NCBI GenBank assembly: GCA_016296655.1
Contig: JAEDIW010000034.1
Location: 1-29,791 of the forward strand
Reading direction: 5' to 3'
Source: Treponema sp.
Lineage (GTDB): Bacteria; Spirochaetota; Spirochaetia; Treponematales; Treponemataceae
Length of the DNA stretch: 29,791 nt
The notes under the pieces were generated by a model. That model was not told where the DNA came from. It made no database searches and saw nothing but the letters and a program-made list of their open reading frames with translations. Below, one piece after another: positions 21,321-29,791 of the stretch; position 1 is the first letter of the stretch; each line of letters opens with the position of its first letter. Position numbers and translations under genes: made by a program.

Positions 21321-22400
21321 ATGGAACCTGAAATTGCGAATTACTATGAATCAGAAATAGCTTTTACGGAAGATTATGTTTCCGACATAAAATCCATATT
21401 TACCCAATCAAGGCAATATGCAAAAAATCATGTGAATTATGCGATGGTTTATGCCTATTGGCTTACGGGAAAAAGAATTGTCTTGCAGGAGCAGAACGGC
21501 GAAAACAGGGCGGAGTACGGAAAAGAAATTATAAAGAATCTTTCGGAAGAACTTACAAAGGAATTCGGCAAAGGCTTTTCAACGCAAAGTTTGTACAATT
21601 TCCGTATGTTCTATGAGCGATTCACAGAGCCAGAGAAATTCTCCGCAGTGTGGAGAATTTTAACTTGGAGCCATTACAAGCTGATTATGCGCGTTACGCA
21701 AAAAGAAGCTCGCGACTGGTACTGCAACGAAAGTGCGGCACAAAATTGGGACACTCGGACTTTGGAGCGGAACATCGGCTCAAAATACTATGAGAGGCTT
21801 TTGAGTTCGCAGATAAAAGAGCCTGTAATAAAAGAAATGGAGCAGAATACAAAAGAATTTCAGGACAAAAAACTTGAATTCGTAAAAAATCCATATGTGC
21901 TTGAATTCTTGGGGCTTCCGGTAAATAAAAGCTATGAAGAAAGCGACTTTGAACAGGCAATAATCGACAGCCTGCAAAATTTTTTGCTTGAAATGGGAAA
22001 AGGCTTTGCCTTTGTGGAGCGACAGAAACTTGTGCGGACGGAAACAGAAGATTTTTACATCGACCTTGTGTTTTACAATTTTTTGCTCAAATGCTTTGTA
22101 CTTGTGGACTTGAAGATGAACACGCTTACTCACCGCGATGTGGGGCAGATGGATTTTTATGTTCGTATGTTTGACGACATCTACAAAAAAGAAGATGACA
22201 ACCCGACCATTGGCATATTGCTTTGTTCAGAAACCGACAAAACGGTGGCGAAGTATTCTGTGCTGAACGACTCCAAGCAGATTTTTGCAAGTAAGTATCT
22301 GACACTGCTCCCGACAGAAAAAGAACTTGCGGACGAGATTGAGCGACAAAAAGAAATCTTCGCAGAAAGACACGCCCATATTGACGGAGAGAAAAGATGA
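21321..22400 (+). CDS. DUF1016 / YhcG-family PD-(D/E)XK nuclease-like protein
   Basis: A full-length 359-residue member. The DUF1016 N-terminal helical domain covers about 15-180 (Y-W-L-T-G-K-R-I, A-E-Y-G-K-E-I-I, W-S-H-Y-K-L-I-M-R-V). The C-terminal domain, about 185-345, is PD-(D/E)XK-like: E211, D248 in F-Y-I-D-L-V, D263-L-K265 where E-x-K is usual, and Q276 in V-G-Q-M-D-F-Y. Such genes are common cargo of type I restriction operons, and the exact role is unsettled. It starts after GAGGTGAG and its last four bases (ATGA) overlap the hsdS start, so the two are translationally coupled. Confidence 0.85.
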   Translation: MEPEIANYYESEIAFTEDYVSDIKSIFTQSRQYAKNHVNYAMVYAYWLTGKRIVLQEQNGENRAEYGKEIIKNLSEELTKEFGKGFSTQSLYNFRMFYERFTEPEKFSAVWRILTWSHYKLIMRVTQKEARDWYCNESAAQNWDTRTLERNIGSKYYERLLSSQIKEPVIKEMEQNTKEFQDKKLEFVKNPYVLEFLGLPVNKSYEESDFEQAIIDSLQNFLLEMGKGFAFVERQKLVRTETEDFYIDLVFYNFLLKCFVLVDLKMNTLTHRDVGQMDFYVRMFDDIYKKEDDNPTIGILLCSETDKTVAKYSVLNDSKQIFASKYLTLLPTEKELADEIERQKEIFAERHAHIDGEKR

Positions 22401-23665
22401 AACAAAGCGGTATAGATTGGATTGGGGAAATCCCTGATGATTGGAAAATTAATCAACTTTCACAAATTGTTTCTCAGGTAAAAAATAAAAATACCGGACT
22501 TAAAGAAAATAATCTTTTATCTTTGAGTTATGGAAAGATAAAAAGAAAAAATATCAATACCAACGATGGTTTACTCCCGGCTTCATTTGACGGCTATAAT
22601 ATTATTACTGATGGTGACATAGTTCTCAGACTTACAGATTTGCAAAATGATCATACAAGTTTGCGTGTTGGAAGAGCGACCGAGCAAGGAATAATTACAT
22701 CTGCTTATACAACTTTGCATCCTGTTGATTATGATAACTCAAAATATCTGTACTACATTTTACATTCTTTTGACTTGAAAAAAGGTTTTTACGGAATGGG
22801 TTCAGGCGTTAGACAAGGCTTGAATTATGATGAAGTAAAAACACTAAAAGTTCCTCTTCCACCAAAAGCAACTCAACAACGCATAGCCGAATATCTCGAC
22901 AAAAAAGTTTCTGAGATTGATTCCATAATCGAAGAATCAAAAAAATCCATAGAAGAATACAAGGGTTGGAAACAGTCCGTAATCTTTGAAGCCGTAACAG
23001 GAAAAAACTTGAACTGCAAAAAGAAAGACAGCGGAATTGAATGGATTGGTGAAATACCGGAAAACTATAAACTTATTCGCCTAAAATTTCTTTTGAAAGA
23101 AAAATTACAATATGGAGCAAACTCTAGTGGAATTGAGTTTTCTTTAGATTTACCAAGATATATTAGAATAACTGATATAAAGGATTCTAAAACTTTGTAT
23201 GATGAAAACAAACTTTCTCTGTCAGAAGAAGATGCAAAAGACTATATTTTAGATGACAATGATATTTTATTTGCACGAAGTGGAGCAACTTCTGGAAAAT
23301 GTTTTATATATAAAAAGGAGATTGGTAAAGCAACTTTCGCGGGGTATTTAATTCGTGCAAAAATCGATGAAACAAAGCTTCTTCCAAATTTCCTTGTTCT
23401 TTATACAATGACAAAAGCCTATGAAGAATGGAAAAACCAAGTTTGCATTCAAGCGACGATTCAAAATATAAGTGCAGAAAAATATGTAAATCTAATCGTG
23501 CCGGTTCCTCCACTCCCAGAACAAGAATCCATCGCAAAAATGCTTGATTCAAAATGCGCTCAAATCGACAGCCTTATCACCGAAAAAGAATCGCTTATCG
23601 CAGATTTGACGGAATACAAGAAGTCACTCATTTTTGAAGTTGTCACTGGAAAAAGGAGTGTGTAA
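22397..23665 (+). CDS. hsdS: Type I restriction-modification specificity subunit
   Basis: A 422-residue protein built as two halves, each a target recognition domain followed by a long helix; it sets the bipartite DNA site for HsdM and HsdR. The halves start with near-identical S-G-I-D-W-I-G-E-I-P (residue 4) and S-G-I-E-W-I-G-E-I-P (about 212), and end with related helices (K-Q-S-V-I-F-E-A-V-T-G-K and K-K-S-L-I-F-E-V-V-T-G-K). The two recognition domains themselves differ. Such internal repeats favour domain swapping. Its first 35 bases are duplicated at 21247. The next ATG directly abuts its stop codon. The target sequence cannot be read from the protein. Confidence 0.93.
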   Translation: MKQSGIDWIGEIPDDWKINQLSQIVSQVKNKNTGLKENNLLSLSYGKIKRKNINTNDGLLPASFDGYNIITDGDIVLRLTDLQNDHTSLRVGRATEQGIITSAYTTLHPVDYDNSKYLYYILHSFDLKKGFYGMGSGVRQGLNYDEVKTLKVPLPPKATQQRIAEYLDKKVSEIDSIIEESKKSIEEYKGWKQSVIFEAVTGKNLNCKKKDSGIEWIGEIPENYKLIRLKFLLKEKLQYGANSSGIEFSLDLPRYIRITDIKDSKTLYDENKLSLSEEDAKDYILDDNDILFARSGATSGKCFIYKKEIGKATFAGYLIRAKIDETKLLPNFLVLYTMTKAYEEWKNQVCIQATIQNISAEKYVNLIVPVPPLPEQESIAKMLDSKCAQIDSLITEKESLIADLTEYKKSLIFEVVTGKRSV

Positions 23666-26600
23666 ATGCCTGAAATTAATGACAAAAAAATACGCATTTT
23701 ACATATCTCTGATATTCATTATTCAAGTAAGAATAAAGATGTCTTTGACAGCATGGTGAAAACACCTTTCTTGAAATTCATAAAAGAAAAAAAACAGTGA
23801 GAAGCAAATAGATATTATTTGCCTTTCAGGTGATTTAATCAATCAGGGGACTGGAGGATTTACTTCTACAGAAGAAGCATTATCTAATTTTGATAATAAT
23901 TTTCTCTCTCCTTTACTGGATTCCCTTAATATTGATAAACAATCTATTTTTATCTGCCCAGGTAATCACGATGTAAACAGAGAATTAGACAAAGACACTG
24001 AAATCAAAATTAAAAATCAATTATCCTCAAATATAGAAATCAATAAAACTATAAGTGAACAAAGAAGTATTGAAGAACATGAGGGAATAAATAGAGTTCT
24101 TCCTTTTAAGAAGTATGAAGCAAATTTTTACAAAGACAATACGGATAGTACGATTTCATTTTTTGATTCATATCATTCAAGGATAATTAATAATGTAAAA
24201 TTGGGTATTTTAACTGTTAACTCAGCTTGGCGTTGTTTTGATAATGATTCAAAAATAATACTTGGAATAAATCAGATTCAAAATAATTATCCAAAAATTC
24301 AAGACAATGATTTTAATATATTACTATCACATTACAAAATAGATAAATGTTCAGATATTGATACTATGACTGAAAATATAATAACAAATTTTAATTTATG
24401 TTGTTATGGTCATACACATTCATCTGGTTCTGCAACTATAATTGATTCAAGAAATAGAAAAACTGTTATTTCAGTTTCAAAAGGTCTTATACCTAGTAAT
24501 TGGACTGAAGAAAATCAGAATTATGAAAATGGTTTTTCTATAATTGATATTGATTTAACTACAGATGAGATTTCTGTTACTGTTCAGCCTTATACATATT
24601 CAGGCCCAGAAAAGAATTGTTTTGTTTTAGATACACAATCTTTAGGTAAAGATGAATCTGCTCAATTTTCTCTTTCAAAACGAATTATCCATACAGAAGA
24701 AATCTTCTCAGAAACAATAAGAAAGGAGTATTCGGATTATTTATTTCAGTTTATTAATATTCAATTTGATGATTATATTAATCGCACTGTATCAGATACT
24801 CAAAATCCAGATAATAAACTCTCTTTATTTGAAGAACTAAATAAATATAGAAAGGTAGTTTTACTTGCAAACGCTGGAATGGGAAAAACTTTCGAAGCAA
24901 TAAAATTATCGCAAATGATTCTAACTGATAAAAATTTTGATAATTATATACCAATATTTCTAAGGGCCAATTTATACAAAACGTCTTTTGATAATTTAGA
25001 AGAAGGCATAAAGGAACAATTAAGGCCTTTTACAAAAACAGACACTGATAAATATTATGAAGATAACATTAATGATAATATAATGTTAATCATAGACGGT
25101 CTGGACGAAGTTACAGATAAATCTAAATACAGATCTTTGATAAATGAAATAAATAGATTTGCAGCATTGTATCCTAAAATGTTTTCTTTTATTACATGTC
25201 GTACAAATCAGTTTCATAATGATTTATCTAATTATAAAGACTTTACATTAAACCCTTTAACAGATTGGGAAATTAGAGGCTATCTACAAAAGCATAAGAT
25301 AAATGAAAACAAATTTTCAACAAGTTATTTTGAACTGTTTAAAAATCCATTTTTATTGAGTCTTGCAACAAATGTTTATTCACAACAAGAAGCATTTTCG
25401 AAGTTTTATAATAAATCTAAATTCTTGGAACAGTGCTGCCTTTTTCTAGCAGGAAAAAGAGATGAAGAAAAAGAATTAGATATGCCAAATATTAATTCTT
25501 TCAAATTATTCTGCGAAATTGGAAAGATTGCATTTGAAAATTTTGATAAAAATTCTTATACACACGTAGAGTTTGATGAATATTTTTCTTCTTTATTTTC
25601 TGCTAGCCAAGCTTTTGGCAAATTTAGAAATGAAATATTTGTTGTTGGACAAAATTATGAATTCAAACATCGTTTATTTAAGGAATATCTTATAGCATTT
25701 TATATGTATAAGACTTACCCATTCAGTGATGATACTTTTGATTTTTATAAGAAAATTATAAATGACGAAAGTTATTTCGAAATACTTAGCTTTGTTTCTG
25801 GAATGATAACAGATATAAAAACACAGAATATGTTCTTTGATTTTTTGCTTGAGAAAAATTTTAAGCTGTTTCTTTATTGTATTATTGTAAAAAATGATTT
25901 ATCTGATCAGTTGCAGAAATTACCTTTTGAAGACTTTTCTGAATTATATATCAATATCTTTTTTAAAACATATATAAGGACTTTAAATTTGTATTTTCCA
26001 AATATAATAGACCTTTTTGATCCTACACGTGGTATTGATATTGATAAAACAATATGCTGTTATGGATGTTTTTCTGAAGACCGAAGAATGTTTTATTATT
26101 GGTTCGATAGAATATCTAATCCTTCTAAAAGAGTTTTTATAATATCCCCAAATGAGTTTCAAAAAGCTGATTTCCAACATACAGAAAACTGTAAAAACGA
26201 CCAACGCACATATAGGACTAATACTATAAATTTGAGTTTATCAAGATTAGAAGGTGATTCTGCACGATATTTGGCTATGCGAGAAGTTTACACCAATTTA
26301 AAGAGAATCCTAGAAGAACATATACTAATAGAATCTGAATATATAATTTGCGAGTATGTAAATATTATAAAAAACTGCTTTAGAGAAACTTGTAACGATA
26401 ATTTAGTTTCTGACATTTATAAGCATTTTGAAGAAAAATTAAACAAAGACAGCCTTTTGCCAAATGGACAAAAATGTTTTATAGCTGCTTATAATGGAAT
26501 CAAAACAAATGAGTTTCTAACAAAATTATCTATACTAAAGACTCTAGATTTTGATTTAGGTATTTTCCCTTTACCAAAAAAAGATCAATTTCCAGAAATA

Positions 26601-27050
26601 GGGTATATTAAAGAATGTTATTCAAAAATAGAAATGAAAAAATACATAAATAATTTTTTTTATTACTCTGAAATAGCATATAAAAATATGGTTGAGAAGA
26701 ACTTTAATAATTTGAAAGATTATTTTTCGCTTTATTTGGATATACCATATCAAATTGTATATAACTTGGAGACAGGAAAAAAAGACAGTTTTTATACTGG
26801 AGTCACCTACTATCACATTTCAAGCAGTGTTATTGAACATCCTTATTTGAGAAATGGTAATATTACTTATACAGATTTTTATAACGAAATGATTCAAAAT
26901 ACAAAAGGAATGCATTCAGCATCTTTATGCTCATCAATAATTGAAAATTTTATTCCTGGAGGTTTAGAAAACTTTCCATTTTCAAAGTATGTATATGAAT
27001 TGATTCAGAAAGATATTGATAGTTTATTTAAGGATTTTAAGAGTTTTTAA
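23666..27050 (+). CDS. Calcineurin-like phosphoesterase-NACHT NTPase fusion, frame broken at an A8 tract
   Basis: Candidate anti-phage protein of about 1127 residues once one A is removed from A8 at 23787-23794. As given, the first frame from ATG 23666 (AGGAG upstream) stops at 23798 after 44 codons, and the second is open from 23784 to 27050 with no start signal near its beginning. In restored numbering the N-terminal metallophosphoesterase is complete: D16-x-H18, G-D56, G-N100-H101-D102, S-H222 and G-H249-T-H251. A NACHT/STAND NTPase follows: Walker A N-A-G-M-G-K-T at 402-408, Walker B I-M-L-I-I-D-G-L-D-E at 472-481, then a C-T-C/R-T-N strand and the F-K-H-R-L-F-K-E-Y-L-I-A-F signature of NACHT helices. 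The last 500 residues match nothing I know and may be the sensor. Base use is far more AT-rich than in hsdM, pointing to separate acquisition. Confidence 0.8.
23787..23794 (+). repeat. A8 homopolymer at the frameshift
   Basis: Eight A residues, framed by G and C, sit exactly where the phosphoesterase-NACHT frame breaks. Seven would give I-K-E-K-N-S-E-K-Q-I-D-I-I and an unbroken gene; eight give a stop four codons later. Such tracts slip during replication, transcription or sequencing. Confidence 0.85.
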
Positions 27051-27066
27051 TTCTAGGAGTTTAATT

Positions 27067-29791
27067 ATGTCCGACACAGAAAAACAATTTGAAAGCGACA
27101 TTGAAAAATATTTAATCTCTCCTGAAGGTGGCTGGATAAAATGCATTGATGCAGGCTACCGTGCAGGAAATGCCGACGGATATGCCCTTGATATTGCAAC
27201 CTTAATTGGCTTTATCCGCGATACTCAGCCAAAAGCCTGGGCTCGTTTTGAAAAAATGAACCCGACAAACACGGAACACGCCTTCTATCAGTCTTTTGAA
27301 GATGCCGTAAATAATGACGGCCTTATTTCTGTTTTACGCCACGGCTTTAAGCATCTGGGAATTGAATTCAAAGTCTGCTATTTTATGCCAGAAAACTCAT
27401 TGAATCAGACGGCAACTGAGCATTACAAGCAGAATGTTTGTCATTGCATCCGCCAGTGGCATTATACGACCGAGAATAATAATTCCGTTGATATGATGCT
27501 TGCAGTAAATGGTATTCCCCTTGTAGCCATTGAATTAAAGAATCAGCTTAAAGGCCAGAGCTGTGACAATGCAAAATTACAGTGGATAAATAACCGTGAT
27601 GCCAAAGAAAACTGTTTTAAGCTCAATCATCGTATTCTGGTTTACTTTTGCGTTGATTTATATAACGCTTTTATGGCTACAAAAAAGCCAATGAAAGAAG
27701 ATGACTTTCTGCCATTTAATCAAGGCTCTAATGGTCCTGGTGTCGATGGTGGTGCCGGTAATCCACAAAGCATTTATAATGATTATGTCACATCATATAT
27801 CTGGAAAGAGGTTTTGCAAAAGGACAAACTTCTGGATATTCTGAACAAGTTCATTCACTATGAAAACTATCAGGAAACATATATCGACGAAAATGGTGAA
27901 GAAAAAACAAAAACCGTAAAGAAGGTAATTTTTCCTCGCTATCATCAGCTTGATGTTGTTCGAAAATTGATTGCGGATGTTCGCGAAAAAGGAAGCGGCA
28001 CAAATTATTTGGTTGAACATAGTGCCGGAAGTGGAAAGAGTAATAGTATTGCTTGGGTTGCTTATCGTTTGGCTTCACTTTTTGATGATAATGATAAGCC
28101 AATGTTCAATTCTGTTATCATCATTACTGACCGCAAAGTTTTGGATCAGCAGCTTCAGGAAACTGTAAGCGGCTTTGACCATACAATCGGAAGTGTTATT
28201 ACAATTGATGACAAGACAGAAGTTGACGGCGAAAAGAATTCCAGGGCTCTGCGAAATGCCATCAATGATGGAAAGAGAATCATCATTACAACACTGCAGA
28301 AATTCCCTGTTATTTATGAGCAGGTTGAAGGTGTTGAAGGCAAAAAGTTTGCTGTTATTGTAGATGAAGCTCATTCAAGCCAGACTGGGGACAGTGCCAA
28401 AAAACTTAAGATTGCCCTTGCTGATAAAACTCATGCCCTCAAAGAATGGGAAGAGATAGAAGCAGAAAACGAAGAAAAGACTCCAGACAGTGAAGATGAG
28501 CTGATTAAGGAAATGACGGCTCATGGCAATCATAAAAATTTAAGTTTCTTTGCCTTTACCGCAACCCCAAAAAACAAGACATTGGAAATGTTTGGAACTC
28601 GTCAAAACGACGGAAGTTTTAAACCATTCCACGTGTATTCTATGCGGCAGGCTGTGGAAGAAGGTTTTATTATGAACGTGTTGGAAAATTACACGACATA
28701 TAAAAACTGCTACAAGATTTTGCAGGAATCCAGTGACGACCCGCAGGTATTTGCTTCAAAAAGTGTAAAGCTTATAAAAAGATATGAGGAGCTTCATCCA
28801 CATAACTTGCAGCAAAAATCTCAGATTATCGTTGAAACATACATGGACAGAACCCGCCATGCAATAAATGGCCGTGGTAAAATGATGGTCGTAACTGCTA
28901 GCCGATTAGCCGCTGTTCGTTACTATCATGAAATCAAACGCTATATTGAAACTCAGGCCTTAAAAGACGAAGCCTATAAGAACCTTGAAATTTTCATCGC
29001 TTTTTCTGGAAGCCTGAAAGATCCTGACGACCCAACAGAAACAGAATACACAGAAAGCGGAATGAACCGAGATCATAACGGAAGACCTGTAAGTGAAGCT
29101 CAAACAAAGAAAGTGTTCCATGACGAAGGAAACATTCTGATTGTTGCGGAAAAGTACCAGACAGGCTTTAGCGAATCCTACCTGCATACAATGATTGTAG
29201 ATAAAAAACTCCGTGATGTAAAAGCTGTTCAGACTTTAAGCCGTTTGAATCGTGTTTGTGATGGAAAAGAAGACACTTATATTCTTGATTTTGTGAACAC
29301 AAAAGAACAGATTCTGGAAGCCTTTCAGCCATATTTCCAGACCACAGAATTAAAAGAAGAACTTAATAAAAATCTTATTTACCAGACTCAGAAAATGCTC
29401 CGTGCATTTAAGATTTATAATGATGATGACATTAAAAATGTAACGGATATTTATCTGACTCAAAAGAAGAATCCGTCAAAGCAGGCTCTTATTACAAATG
29501 CTCTGCTTCCAGTGGTTCAGGGCTATAATGCTTTGAATCAGGAGCAAAGGTATCAATTTAGAAAACTTTTGCGGTCATTTGTAAAATGGTACAACTTTAT
29601 TACTCAGATAATCCGTATGTTCTCAAAAGACATGCATAGAGAATTCCTTTTCTGTAAATATCTTGAACGACTTGTTCCTGCTGACAAAGAAACAATGATA
29701 GATATTACAAATAAAATCAAACTTGAATATTACAAACTTGAAAAAACTTTTGAGGGAAGCGTTGTACTCCAAAAAGAAAATGGAGTTCTTG
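27067..29791 (+). CDS. hsdR: Type I restriction endonuclease subunit R (3' end outside window)
   Basis: 908 codons are visible before the window ends. The N-terminal PD-(D/E)XK nuclease has D142 in N-S-V-D-M-M-L and E156-L-K158, with Q160 after it. The SF2 translocase motor follows: Walker A S-A-G-S-G-K-S near 317-323, V-I-V-D-E-A-H near 430-436, T-A-T-P near 500, and Q-T-L-S-R-L-N-R motif VI near 725. It cuts DNA away from unmodified sites after ATP-driven translocation, in complex with HsdM and HsdS. TAGGAG lies before the ATG, 16 bases after the phosphoesterase-NACHT gene, so they probably share a transcript. The remaining C-terminal helices that contact HsdM are cut off. Confidence 0.95.
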   Translation, partial: MSDTEKQFESDIEKYLISPEGGWIKCIDAGYRAGNADGYALDIATLIGFIRDTQPKAWARFEKMNPTNTEHAFYQSFEDAVNNDGLISVLRHGFKHLGIEFKVCYFMPENSLNQTATEHYKQNVCHCIRQWHYTTENNNSVDMMLAVNGIPLVAIELKNQLKGQSCDNAKLQWINNRDAKENCFKLNHRILVYFCVDLYNAFMATKKPMKEDDFLPFNQGSNGPGVDGGAGNPQSIYNDYVTSYIWKEVLQKDKLLDILNKFIHYENYQETYIDENGEEKTKTVKKVIFPRYHQLDVVRKLIADVREKGSGTNYLVEHSAGSGKSNSIAWVAYRLASLFDDNDKPMFNSVIIITDRKVLDQQLQETVSGFDHTIGSVITIDDKTEVDGEKNSRALRNAINDGKRIIITTLQKFPVIYEQVEGVEGKKFAVIVDEAHSSQTGDSAKKLKIALADKTHALKEWEEIEAENEEKTPDSEDELIKEMTAHGNHKNLSFFAFTATPKNKTLEMFGTRQNDGSFKPFHVYSMRQAVEEGFIMNVLENYTTYKNCYKILQESSDDPQVFASKSVKLIKRYEELHPHNLQQKSQIIVETYMDRTRHAINGRGKMMVVTASRLAAVRYYHEIKRYIETQALKDEAYKNLEIFIAFSGSLKDPDDPTETEYTESGMNRDHNGRPVSEAQTKKVFHDEGNILIVAEKYQTGFSESYLHTMIVDKKLRDVKAVQTLSRLNRVCDGKEDTYILDFVNTKEQILEAFQPYFQTTELKEELNKNLIYQTQKMLRAFKIYNDDDIKNVTDIYLTQKKNPSKQALITNALLPVVQGYNALNQEQRYQFRKLLRSFVKWYNFITQIIRMFSKDMHREFLFCKYLERLVPADKETMIDITNKIKLEYYKLEKTFEGSVVLQKENGVL

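Noticed and set aside
24201..27050. NACHT part as a separate gene starting at TTG 24201
   Set aside because: No ribosome site there, and the same frame is open back to the A8 tract and encodes the G-D and G-N-H-D phosphoesterase motifs, so it is one broken gene.

Overview
The window (29.8 kb) looks like a host-associated spirochaete chromosome, most likely a Treponema of the gut or rumen type. This is inferred from the low-GC, T-rich coding style, a CHASE2-type class III adenylate cyclase, an orphan flagellar-switch-like SpoA protein, and an RND pump paired with a PG0541-type PII-like protein. No rRNA or phylogenetic marker is present, so the genus is a guess and the phylum is somewhat firmer.

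Left part (1-17916) is ordinary chromosome with short operons. On the + strand lie an RND exporter and its small PII-like partner, then an alpha/beta hydrolase of the carbohydrate-esterase kind. On the - strand lie a glucuronate-isomerase-like protein that has lost its metal ligands, and an operon for an SH3-like secreted protein, an M48 metalloprotease lipoprotein and a CHASE2 adenylate cyclase. Then, on +, come a small SpoA protein with two FliM-type N-terminal motifs, an SDR epimerase-like protein and a CobW GTPase with a histidine-rich segment. On - follow a MoxR AAA+/VWA/unknown three-gene operon and a flavodiiron protein. Four intergenic spaces here hold related GC-rich, hairpin-forming elements.

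Junction (about 17990-19071) is non-conserved looking. It has a small gene broken by two A-run indels, the 3' half of a tRNA-Met(CAT)-like gene with its terminator but no proper 5' half, and several short repeats. It looks like an old integration or recombination site.

Right part (19072-end) is a defence operon: hsdM, a truncated DUF1016 gene, a stub copy of the hsdS start, a full DUF1016 nuclease-like gene, hsdS, a very AT-rich calcineurin-like phosphoesterase-NACHT NTPase fusion, and hsdR (cut by the window end). The genes are tightly packed and probably co-transcribed. The phosphoesterase-NACHT gene is the most interesting item. All phosphoesterase motifs and the NTPase motifs are present, but the frame is broken at an A8 tract near codon 41; removing one A joins it into a single protein of about 1127 residues. 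That could be phase variation, slippage-rescued expression, decay or a sequencing error. It is the best candidate for an undescribed anti-phage system, sitting as cargo between hsdS and hsdR of a type I restriction operon.
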